A stretch of DNA of 57,334 nucleotides from contig JAVCDH010000080.1 in assembly GCA_030765805.1 (NCBI GenBank), positions 1 to 57,334 on the forward strand, in the 5' to 3' direction. The translations under genes were made by a program, and so were the position numbers. This DNA is from Candidatus Euphemobacter frigidus (GTDB taxonomy: Bacteria; Auribacterota; Erginobacteria; Erginobacterales; Erginobacteraceae). Below, in pieces: positions 1 through 6,181 of the stretch; positions within the stretch are counted from its first letter, which is position 1, and every line of letters begins with the position of its first letter. The notes under the pieces are model-generated. The model worked only from the letters and a program-made list of their open reading frames with translations, made no database searches and had not been told where the DNA came from.

Positions 1-120
1 GGGAAAAAGTTCTGCTCTAACGATTGGTTGGCGCGCCGGAGGCGCGACTGCCACTCGTTAGAGCTGAGCCTTGCTCAGCTCAACTCGCCGTTGGCGCCGC
101 CGAAGGCGGCGCCAACGAAA
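1..120. repeat. Repeat module A, copy 1 (left end outside window)
   Basis: Closely matches 1620-1734 and 2126-2241. It contains three nested hairpins: TAACGATTGG facing an imperfect partner ending in CGTTAG, a short stem GCTGAGcctTGCTCAGC, and a near-perfect palindrome GTTGGCGCCGCC-GAA-GGCGGCGCCAAC. GCTCTAAC and GTTAGAGC boxes bound the first stem. The window begins inside the unit, so the left arm seen in copies 2 and 3 is missing. An open frame across it is a by-product of the palindromes. Confidence 0.8.
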
Positions 121-233
121 AGCTAAGCTGCCGGAAGAGGCCGACTAATAAACTATGCTACCCCGGAAAACTTTGGCTAAAAGATAAATGTCCGACAGTA
201 GCATCAGCCCTTCCGGTCTGCTTGAGCGACTGG
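121..233. repeat. Repeat module B, copy 1
   Basis: About 113 bp, one of four copies (121, 719, 1138, 1735). Each runs from AGCTAAGC to GAGCGACTGG. The ends form an imperfect hairpin (GCCGGAAG pairs with CTTCCGGT; ATGCTAC pairs with GTAGCAT) with unpaired bases, an architecture that recalls integron attC sites. The terminal boxes do not fit the canonical attC core exactly. The stop codon of the adjacent hicA-like gene lies directly at its right edge. Confidence 0.8.
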
Positions 234-431
234 TTAGGATTTGTTCGGAGGCAAAGGAACGTCCAGATCTTTGCAGATGTTCTTGGCAGTGAAAATAAGA
301 ATTTCTCTATGCCGGGGAATCGTGGAACATTTTCGAGCGATGGAGTTAATAAATACGGTATGATTAGAACCTTCCCGGTGAAATAAACAGCCGTGCTGCT
401 CAAGATGACGAATTAAATCTCGGCGCTTAAT
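234..431 (-). CDS. hicA: HicA-like mRNA interferase toxin (start codon not standard)
   Basis: Read on the minus strand this gives a 65-residue protein beginning IKRRDLIRHLEQHGC and containing HREGSNHTVFIN, STIPRHREI and a final ICKDLDVP segment. That is the HicA pattern of a dsRBD-like fold with the catalytic His in the G-x-x-H segment. It follows hicB directly: the hicB TGA (431-433) overlaps the expected start. The expected Met codon reads ATT (431-429); CTG at 434-432 is the other option, and no ATG, GTG or TTG is in frame. HicA cleaves mRNA and is held in check by HicB. Whether translation starts at ATT/CTG or the toxin has been silenced by a start-codon mutation cannot be told from sequence. 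Gene identity is fairly sure, activity is not. Confidence 0.7.
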   Translation of the reverse strand: MKRRDLIRHLEQHGCLFHREGSNHTVFINSIARKCSTIPRHREILIFTAKNICKDLDVPLPPNKS

Positions 432-646
432 CAGGCAGGGATCAAAAAGCTCTCACGAATAACATCTTGTCCTTTCATCGACTCTTCTGCTAATTGACGG
501 TTCGTTTCAAGAACCAGTTCAACTGCTTCGGGAAGATTTTTTCGTGCCTCTTCCAAGGTTTTTCCTTGGGTATTGACTCCTGGAAGTTCTTCAATGAAAG
601 CGGCGTAACCTTCCGGGAATTTTTTAAAAACGGCGGTAAATTTCAT
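431..646 (-). CDS. hicB: HicB family antitoxin
   Basis: 71 residues starting MKFTAVFKKFPEGYAAF, with the HicB core ELPGVNTQGKTLEEARKNL. This is the partly degenerate RNase-H-like fold found in HicB antitoxins. The ATG at 646 is preferred over an upstream in-frame start because GGAGGG sits at proper spacing before it. It lies upstream of the HicA-like toxin in the hicB-hicA order, with the stop overlapping the toxin start region. It would neutralise HicA and probably autoregulate; this short version has no obvious C-terminal DNA-binding domain (RHH or HTH), so repression may need another factor. The pair is boxed between two module B repeats. Confidence 0.85.
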   Translation of the reverse strand: MKFTAVFKKFPEGYAAFIEELPGVNTQGKTLEEARKNLPEAVELVLETNRQLAEESMKGQDVIRESFLIPA

Positions 647-670
647 TTTATTCCCTCCTGATTTTCGAAA

Positions 671-699
671 AGAATACCACACTTATTTCTGATTTACAA
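671..699 (-). promoter_or_regulatory. Sigma70-type promoter of hicBA
   Basis: On the minus strand TTGTAA and TATTCT are separated by exactly 17 bases, 25-53 bp upstream of the hicB ATG. A palindrome TTTTCGAAAA (663-672) touches the -10 box and could be an autoregulatory operator. Assigned from motif and spacing only. Confidence 0.5.
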
Positions 700-718
700 T
701 TCCTGAATCCTAACGTAG

Positions 719-830
719 AGCTAAGCGGCCGGAAGGAGCCGACCAAAAAACCATGCCACCCCGGAAAACTCCGGTTAACCGAAAATGTTTGATAGTAGCA
801 TTCGCCCTTCCGGTCTGCTTGAGCGAGTGG
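719..830. repeat. Repeat module B, copy 2
   Basis: Same unit as 121-233. It is followed by about 55 bp (ATATGTGCTTTT through the segment before 890) that recurs after module B copy 4 at 1848, so a larger B-plus-flank block was duplicated. Confidence 0.8.
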
Positions 831-889
831 ATATGTGCTTTTATTTCTGGCAGATAATTATACCAACAAAAACTTTCTGGTCAATGCCC

Positions 890-1134
890 CAAAGGGGCAT
901 AAGATAATAGACCGGGGTGTAAACCCCGGTAAATGAAGATTTTAAAAACACCCCACCACCCCCATCCCCAGCCCCAACGGGGCGGCAGAATGATGATTTG
1001 GTGGTTATTTCTTTCGCCCTTTCAGTGCTTATTTTTTTTTGGGGGGGGGAGGGTATTCCTATTCTTTCAAAACCCAGGGCTTACGCCCTGGACTATTGAC
1101 TTTCACCCCTTCGGGGTTATTTTTGCACATATCG
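890..1134. repeat. Module C, copy 1: REP-like palindromes
   Basis: A gene-free stretch of stacked small palindromes: CCCCAAAGGGG, ACCGGGGTGTAAACCCCGGT, CCCCAACGGGG, CCAGGGCTTACGCCCTGG and CACCCCTTCGGGGTT, plus a G-run near 1040. From 944 on it matches 1905-2066. Palindromes of this style are frequent in REP families of many phyla. No coding region is supported here. Confidence 0.7.
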
Positions 1135-1137
1135 TAA

Positions 1138-1250
1138 AGCTAAGCGGCCGGAAGGGGTCGACCAAAAAACCATGCTACCCCGGAAAACACTGGCGAAGAT
1201 AAAAATGTTCGACAGTAGCATTCGCCCTTCCGGTCTGCTTGAGCGACTGG
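1138..1250. repeat. Repeat module B, copy 3
   Basis: Same unit as 121-233 and the most complete hairpin of the four. It is followed immediately by GTTAGAGCC (1250-1258), which is mirrored by GGCTCTAAC at 1549-1557, so the small membrane-protein gene between them is framed by inverted boxes. Confidence 0.8.
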
Positions 1251-1284
1251 TTAGAGCCAGCTATTAATTCAACTTATGAAGACC

Positions 1285-1488
1285 CTATTTCCGTTTTTTG
1301 ATCAATATTATTGTAATAATTATAATGATAATATCTACGCAAAGGAAAATAAGCCCCCAAAGCAACATTGCGTCAGCATATGCTGCTGAACTAAAACCTC
1401 CATAAATTAAGCTGACTGAGATTATTGATAATAAAACAACTAAGCCAATATTTACTCCGATTATATACTTTTTAATCTTTATGCTCAT
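1285..1488 (-). CDS. Small two-helix membrane protein
   Basis: 67 residues with a basic start (MSIKIKKY), a first hydrophobic helix at about 9-30, a second at about 40-62 and a KKRK tail. The shape is a small inner-membrane protein. I do not recognise a family. It is noticeably AT-richer than the repeats and the downstream catabolic genes, which suggests separate ancestry. It is a lone gene between module B copy 3 and module A copy 2. The Shine-Dalgarno is weak, so the coding call rests on amphipathic layout and length. Confidence 0.5.
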   Translation of the reverse strand: MSIKIKKYIIGVNIGLVVLLSIISVSLIYGGFSSAAYADAMLLWGLIFLCVDIIIIIITIILIKKRK

Positions 1489-1548
1489 TTCAAAACTCGG
1501 AGTATATCTTTTGGCATATACTTTGGAATTTTGGTGATTTTACTTAAG

Positions 1549-1731
1549 GCTCTAACGGCGAGTTGAGCTGAGTTTTTTCCGGCGGAACAGGCCGCGAAGC
1601 GGGCTGAGGGAGCCGGGAAAAAGTTCTGCTCTAACGATTGGTTGGCGCGCCGTAGGCGCGACTGCCACTCGTTAGAGCTGAGCCTTGCTCAGCTCAACTC
1701 GCCGTTGGCGCCGCCGAAGGCGGCGCCAACG
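1549..1731. repeat. Repeat module A, copy 2
   Basis: The fullest copy. AACGGCGAGTTGAGCTGAG (1554-1572) is inversely repeated as CTCAGCTCAACTCGCCGTT (1688-1706), enclosing a TTTTTTCCGGC/GCCGGGAAAAA stem, the TAACGATTGG stem-loop and ending in the GCGCC palindrome. The corresponding part of copy 3 (2067-2241) differs only at a few bases. Confidence 0.85.
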
Positions 1732-1734
1732 AAA

Positions 1735-1847
1735 AGCTAAGCTGCCGGAAGGGGCCGACCATAAAACCATGCTACCCCGAAAAACTCTGGCGAAGCTAAA
1801 AATGTTCGACAGTTCCATTAGCCCTTCCGGTCTGCTTGAGCGACTGG
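1735..1847. repeat. Repeat module B, copy 4
   Basis: Same unit as 121-233, placed directly after module A as in copy 1, so A-B is a recurring joined block. The following bases repeat those after copy 2. Confidence 0.8.
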
Positions 1848-1904
1848 ATATGTGCTTTTGATTCCGGCACATAATTATACCAACAACGACTTTTTGATCA
1901 ATTC

Positions 1905-2066
1905 GCACCCCACCCCAACGGGGCGACAGAATGATGGGGTGTTTTTTTCTGTCGCCCTTTCAGGGCTTATTTTTTTGGGGGGGATGAGATTTATCTTCTT
2001 TTAAAACCCAGGGCTTACGCCCTGGACTATTGACTTTCACCCCTTCGGGGTTATTTTCGCACATAT
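1905..2066. repeat. Module C, copy 2: REP-like palindromes
   Basis: Matches 944-1134 with indels. It carries CCCCAACGGGG, the GCGACAGAATGATGG motif with its partner CTGTCGCCC, a G-run, CCAGGGCTTACGCCCTGG and CACCCCTTCGGGGTT. No gene. Confidence 0.75.
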
Positions 2067-2241
2067 CGGCGAGTTGAGCTGAGTTTTTTCCGGCGGAACA
2101 GGCCGCGAAGCGGGCTGAGGGAGCCGGGAAAAAGTTCTGCTCTAACGATTGGTTGGCGCGCCGTAGGCGCGATTACCAATCGTTAGGGCTGAGCCTTGCT
2201 CAGCTCAACTCGCCGTTGGCGCCGCCGGAGGCGGCGCCAAC
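2067..2241. repeat. Repeat module A, copy 3
   Basis: Starts inside the left arm at CGGCGAGTTGAGCTGAG. It has the best-conserved central stem: CTAACGATTGGT and ACCAATCGTTAG pair perfectly around GCGCGCC. It ends with the GCGCC palindrome. Confidence 0.85.
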
Positions 2242-2253
2242 TATTGATTAAGC

Positions 2254-2325
2254 AGAAATTTTTCTATCATATTGAATATTTCCCTCTTCAATATGAAAAA
2301 ACGTAGAAAAATTTCTATCATATTG
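2254..2325. repeat. AT-rich direct and inverted repeat
   Basis: Two near-identical AGAAA(T/A)(T/A)TTTCTATCATATTG segments flank an inverted pair ATTGAATATT/CTTCAATAT. The base composition differs sharply from the neighbours. It lies 30 bp past the stop of the hydroxylase large subunit. Role unknown. Confidence 0.6.
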
Positions 2326-2355
2326 GCTTGCCGCCTATTGATTACTAATCCCGCC

Positions 2356-4707
2356 TCAGTCCACTTCTTTTACTCCGGCCTTGATCGCCATTGCGATCTT
2401 TTCGGCGGTGATCGGCATTGACTTTATCCTGATCCCGAGGGCGTCCTCAACGGCGTTGGCGATCGCCGGCATGACCGGGATCATGGTGTGCTCCCCGATC
2501 CCCCGGGCCCCGTAAGGTCCGTCGTTCTGAGGCACTTCAACGATTATCGGAATGATCTCATCGGGGATGTCGAGCGCGGTGGGGATCTTGTAGTCGGTGA
2601 AGTTGGGGTTGAGAATCTCCCCGTTCTCGCCGAATCTCATGTCTTCGTAAAGCGCCGTGGCCAACCCCTGCATGAAGCCTCCCAGAATCTGTCCGTTTAC
2701 CAGGTCCGGGTTGATGGCCTTCCCGACGTCAAAGGCCTCGGCGACTTTCAAGACCTTGACCTTTCCGGTTTCCTTGTCTATCTCGATGATCAAACCCCCG
2801 GCGCCGACGGTGTAGTGGACGTTGGGCTTGCCCCCCTGGCTTGTCTCCGGATCGCTCTTGGTGGATGAGAACTCAGGCATGAACATTCCCTTCCCCAGGA
2901 TGGGACCGCCTCGGAAGGTCCCGTCCTTCACCATGATCCCGTCGATGACGAAATCTTTCAGAGGGAGAGAGAACTCCGGGTCGATTGTGCACTTCACGCA
3001 TTCATCTTCCAGATAAAGTGTGGACTTGTCATAGAGATAGGCGGCGTGGACCGTCTCGAATATCTGTTCCCGGGCGTCCAGCGCCGCTCTTTTTACCGCG
3101 TTGCCGCAGGACCAGGTGACGTGAGAGGCGACCGTCTGCCATTCATAAGCGTTCCGGTCGGTATCGGGATTTTCGGTTCGTATCTTCTCAACCGGGACGG
3201 TTAGAATCTCGGCCGCGATCTGGGCCATGACGGTAAGATACCCCTGACCCATGTCGATCCCGGAGACCAGGATATTGATGCTCCCATCCTCGCTGAACTT
3301 CAAGAAAGCCGAGGAGGATGCATTGGGCGGCATGGCGGGTCCTTTCCAGGCCCCGGCGATGCCTTTGCCGATGACCTTATTGGGGTCTTCGGAGACTGCC
3401 TTCTTTCCGTACTCAATCGCTTCAGCGACCCGATCGATGCATTCGTCGAATCCGTTGGCGTTCATCGGCGCGCCATAGACCAGAAGATCGCCCCCCTTGA
3501 AGGCGTTCTTCTTCCGGAACTCAACCGGATCCATCCCCAGTTTTTGCGCCATCCTTTCCATGTGGGATTCAACGCCGAACATCATCTCGGAGTAGCCGAA
3601 TCCCCGGTAAGGACCGGCCGCCGGCAGGTTGGTGTATATGCAGAGGGAGTCGATCTTGACATTGGGAATCCGGTAAGGGCCGGCGGCGGATAGTCCGGAG
3701 GCGTTAACGACGTTGGCCCCGTATTCAACGTAGGGGCCGGCGTCCCAGTAATTGCTGATCTCAAAGGCGGTAATGGTGCCGTCTTTCTTGGCTCCCATCT
3801 TTAATTTTGAAAGCACCGCCTGGCGCATATAGGTATTATAGAACTCCTGGGCTCTGGTCCAGCGGACTTTAACCGGGTTTCCTTTGACTTTGGTGGCGAA
3901 GGCGGCCGCCAGGATCTCCATGGTTACACCGGCCTTACCTCCGAATCCGCCCCCGATGAAGGGAGTGATGACCCGGATATCCTTATGGGTGAAGCCGAGC
4001 GGAGCCAGGGCTTCGGCAAAGAGGTGGCGCTGGGTATGGGGTGACTGAGATGACGACCAGACAGTCAGCCGATCCGCCTGGTCCAGCTTCCCGACCGCGA
4101 TATGAGACTCCATGCAGCAATGGGCGTAGCGGGGGACATGATAAGTGTCTTCCAGGATAACGTCCGCCTCGGCGAACCCTTTTTCCATATCACCGAGCCG
4201 GACTTTTTTCCAGTGAGCGATATTGGTCTTCGCTTTCGGGTAAAACCAGGGAACATGAGTATACTCTCCCAGATCGGGATGGATAAGAATGGGGTTTTTC
4301 TTGATCGCCTCCATCTGGTCGAAGACGGGAGTGAGAGGTTCATATTTGACCTTGACCAGTTTCGCCGCTCTTCGGGCCGTCTTCGGATCCCGGGCAATTA
4401 CCGCGGCCACCTGTTCCCCGACGAACCGAACGACATCCTGGGCCATAATATAACGGTCTTTCATGTAGAGGCCGAATTTATAGGGGAAATCCTTTCCCGT
4501 GATTACCGTGACGACCCCGGGAACTTTTTCCGCCCGGGACGTGTCGATCTTGATTATCTTCGCGAAAGGTTCGGTGCTCTCAACGATTTCCGTGTGGAGA
4601 AGATTCGGACCGTACTCCAGGTCATCGACATACTGGGCCGCCCCGGTCACCTTCTCCTTCCCGTCTATCCGGGGAAATGATTTTCCTATGTATTTTAATT
4701 CTTCCAT
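2356..4707 (-). CDS. Molybdenum hydroxylase, large (Moco) subunit, xanthine dehydrogenase family
   Basis: 783 residues, cytoplasmic. It opens with IGKSFPRIDGKEKVTGAAQY, typical of Ald_Xan_dh_C/C2 subunits. It has a PYRGFG segment near residue 365 and GIGEH near the end, whose Glu (about 739) matches the catalytic base of XDH-family hydroxylases. It hydroxylates a heterocycle or aldehyde carbon with water-derived oxygen, passing electrons to the Fe-S and FAD subunits just upstream. The start at 4707 is chosen because the longer frame would overlap the small subunit and an AAGGGGAAG Shine-Dalgarno precedes this ATG. The CoxL active-site loop of CO dehydrogenase is absent. The substrate cannot be read from sequence; the neighbouring cyclase, NCS1 permease and AllFGH-like genes point to a purine, pyrimidine or hydantoin-like ring. 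Confidence 0.9.
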   Translation of the reverse strand: MEELKYIGKSFPRIDGKEKVTGAAQYVDDLEYGPNLLHTEIVESTEPFAKIIKIDTSRAEKVPGVVTVITGKDFPYKFGLYMKDRYIMAQDVVRFVGEQVAAVIARDPKTARRAAKLVKVKYEPLTPVFDQMEAIKKNPILIHPDLGEYTHVPWFYPKAKTNIAHWKKVRLGDMEKGFAEADVILEDTYHVPRYAHCCMESHIAVGKLDQADRLTVWSSSQSPHTQRHLFAEALAPLGFTHKDIRVITPFIGGGFGGKAGVTMEILAAAFATKVKGNPVKVRWTRAQEFYNTYMRQAVLSKLKMGAKKDGTITAFEISNYWDAGPYVEYGANVVNASGLSAAGPYRIPNVKIDSLCIYTNLPAAGPYRGFGYSEMMFGVESHMERMAQKLGMDPVEFRKKNAFKGGDLLVYGAPMNANGFDECIDRVAEAIEYGKKAVSEDPNKVIGKGIAGAWKGPAMPPNASSSAFLKFSEDGSINILVSGIDMGQGYLTVMAQIAAEILTVPVEKIRTENPDTDRNAYEWQTVASHVTWSCGNAVKRAALDAREQIFETVHAAYLYDKSTLYLEDECVKCTIDPEFSLPLKDFVIDGIMVKDGTFRGGPILGKGMFMPEFSSTKSDPETSQGGKPNVHYTVGAGGLIIEIDKETGKVKVLKVAEAFDVGKAINPDLVNGQILGGFMQGLATALYEDMRFGENGEILNPNFTDYKIPTALDIPDEIIPIIVEVPQNDGPYGARGIGEHTMIPVMPAIANAVEDALGIRIKSMPITAEKIAMAIKAGVKEVD

Positions 4708-4717
4708 GATCTTCCCC

Positions 4718-5182
4718 TTAATTTGATTGGCTTGAGACATCAAGAACAGCCTCGATGATCGGTTCATATCCGGTGCAGCGGCAGAGATTACCCGCGATCG
4801 CCTCTTTTACTTCCCCTTTAGTTGGATGGGGGTTTTTTTCAAGCAGTTCGGTCGCGGCCAGAATCATTCCCGGGGCGCAGAAACCGCACTGGAAGGAGTT
4901 GTGTTTGATAAAAGCATCCTGAAGGGGGGTAAGACCGTCATCCGAAAGCCCTTCCACGGTGATAATTTCCTGGCCGTCGGCCTCGACGGCCAGCATGAGG
5001 CAGCTTCTGACCGACTTTCCATTCAAGAGAATGGTGCAGGTTCCGCAATCTCCCCTCTCGCATCCGATCTTCGGGCTGGTAACTCCCAGCTTATCTCTCA
5101 AGATATGAAGCAGGATATCATTTGGTTCGACCTCAACGCTTCTCAGTTCCCCATTAATGGTAAAGGTGATCATCTTCTTCAT
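4718..5182 (-). CDS. Molybdenum hydroxylase, [2Fe-2S] small subunit
   Basis: 154 residues. The plant-type ferredoxin domain carries C41, C46, C49 and C61 (GCERGDCGTCT), and the helical domain carries C99, C102, C134 and C136 (CGFCAPG, CRCTGY). These bind the two [2Fe-2S] clusters that link the Moco subunit to FAD. The length is normal for the CoxS/XdhC-type subunit. It starts 9 bp after the FAD subunit stop with an AGGAG Shine-Dalgarno and ends 10 bp before the large subunit, so the three are one operon. All expected cysteines are present, so an active enzyme is likely. Confidence 0.93.
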   Translation of the reverse strand: MKKMITFTINGELRSVEVEPNDILLHILRDKLGVTSPKIGCERGDCGTCTILLNGKSVRSCLMLAVEADGQEIITVEGLSDDGLTPLQDAFIKHNSFQCGFCAPGMILAATELLEKNPHPTKGEVKEAIAGNLCRCTGYEPIIEAVLDVSSQSN

Positions 5183-5191
5183 GTTTATCTC

Positions 5192-6082
5192 CTATATTAC
5201 ACTGATCCCGTATTCCGGGCCCTGACCGTTCAACCTCGCGACCGCTGCCCGCAACCCTCTCCCCAGCATCACCCCGGCCATGTGCATCCTGTATTCCCCC
5301 GTCGCCCGGATGTCATCGATGGGGGCGATCTCCTCCGGGACCAGCTTGATAGCTTCTTCGATCAGTCCATTGTCCAGTTTTTTCCCCTGAAGGAGCTTTT
5401 CAATCTTGTCCGCCCGGGAGGCGATAGGGCCGACCGCGCAGAAGGCTACCCGGTATTCGTTTCCTTCCAGGGCCAGGATACCGACGCCGACCTGAGCCAG
5501 ATCTTCGCCCCGGTATCTTCCCAGTTTCACGTAACACCCGCCGTGCTTTTTCGGGGGCTCCGGGATGGAGACGCCGACCACGATCTCCCCTTCCTTGAGG
5601 GCGTTCTTCTTCGGTCCCACAAACCATTCGGCGATCGGGATGGTTCTCTCTCCATCTTCCCCGCGGGCGATGACCTCCGCTTCATAGGTCAGGAGCGGGG
5701 TCCCGCTGTCCAGCGAGGGGACCGCGGAACAGATATTTCCTACCAAGGTGGCCCGGTTCCGGATCGAGCCGGAGGCGACCGTCTCCGCCGCCTCTATAAA
5801 GAGCGGAAACTTCTCTCTGACTTCGGGAGAATCGATCAGTTCACTGAAGGTCACCAGGGGGCCGATGAAGAGCCGGCCGTCCTTGAACTCCAGTCTCTTC
5901 ATCTCCTTAATCCCCTTGAGATCGATGACCGCTTCCGGGGATTCAAGCTCATCGTTGATCTTGACGATGAGATCGGTACCTCCGGCGAGAAGCCGCGCCC
6001 GGTCTCCGTATCGGGCCTTGAGCTTGACCGCCTCCTCCAGGCTCTCCGGCTTGAAATATTCAAACTCATGCGCTATTGCCAT
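5192..6082 (-). CDS. Molybdenum hydroxylase, FAD-binding middle subunit
   Basis: 296 residues of the CoxM/XdhB type. The FAD-binding PCMH motifs are AGGTD at 33-37, ASGSIRN at 103-109 and VGNICSA at 114-120, followed by the CO_deh_flav_C region (GEYRMHMAGVML near the end). It takes electrons from the Fe-S subunit and passes them to NAD or another acceptor. AGGAGG lies just before the ATG. It is first gene of the hydroxylase trio, with a terminator-like hairpin between it and the cyclase gene upstream. Confidence 0.92.
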   Translation of the reverse strand: MAIAHEFEYFKPESLEEAVKLKARYGDRARLLAGGTDLIVKINDELESPEAVIDLKGIKEMKRLEFKDGRLFIGPLVTFSELIDSPEVREKFPLFIEAAETVASGSIRNRATLVGNICSAVPSLDSGTPLLTYEAEVIARGEDGERTIPIAEWFVGPKKNALKEGEIVVGVSIPEPPKKHGGCYVKLGRYRGEDLAQVGVGILALEGNEYRVAFCAVGPIASRADKIEKLLQGKKLDNGLIEEAIKLVPEEIAPIDDIRATGEYRMHMAGVMLGRGLRAAVARLNGQGPEYGISVI

Positions 6083-6134
6083 AGGTGCCTCCTGATTTTT
6101 ACTTTGTAAAAATTATATTACTTCTGAAAAAATT

Positions 6135-6178
6135 AAAATGATTCCCCCCCGAGGCGTAGTTCGGGGGGGAATCATTTT
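6135..6178 (-). terminator. Intrinsic terminator-like hairpin between cyclase and hydroxylase genes
   Basis: A near-perfect stem AAAATGATTCCCCCCCGA / TCGGGGGGGAATCATTTT with a short loop, followed on the minus strand by TTTTAATTTTTT. It lies 3 bp past the cyclase stop and about 53 bp before the hydroxylase operon. It could end the upstream transcript, set subunit ratios by partial read-through, or protect an mRNA end. Confidence 0.7.
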
Positions 6179-6181
6179 AAA

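Noticed and set aside
24..386. Open frame on the plus strand at the window start
   Set aside because: It runs through repeat modules A and B and antisense to the hicA-like gene; no ribosome-binding site and no protein-like pattern.
933..1202. Open frame across module C
   Set aside because: Encodes low-complexity His/Pro/Phe stretches dictated by palindromes and the G-run.
3900..4400. CO dehydrogenase large subunit instead of a general hydroxylase
   Set aside because: The active-site Cys loop of form I CoxL (VAYRCSFR-like) is absent; the corresponding loop is a PYRGFG type.
4826..6109. 427-codon plus-strand frame opposite the hydroxylase FAD and Fe-S genes
   Set aside because: Crosses the boundary of two well-supported genes in antisense and has no family features.
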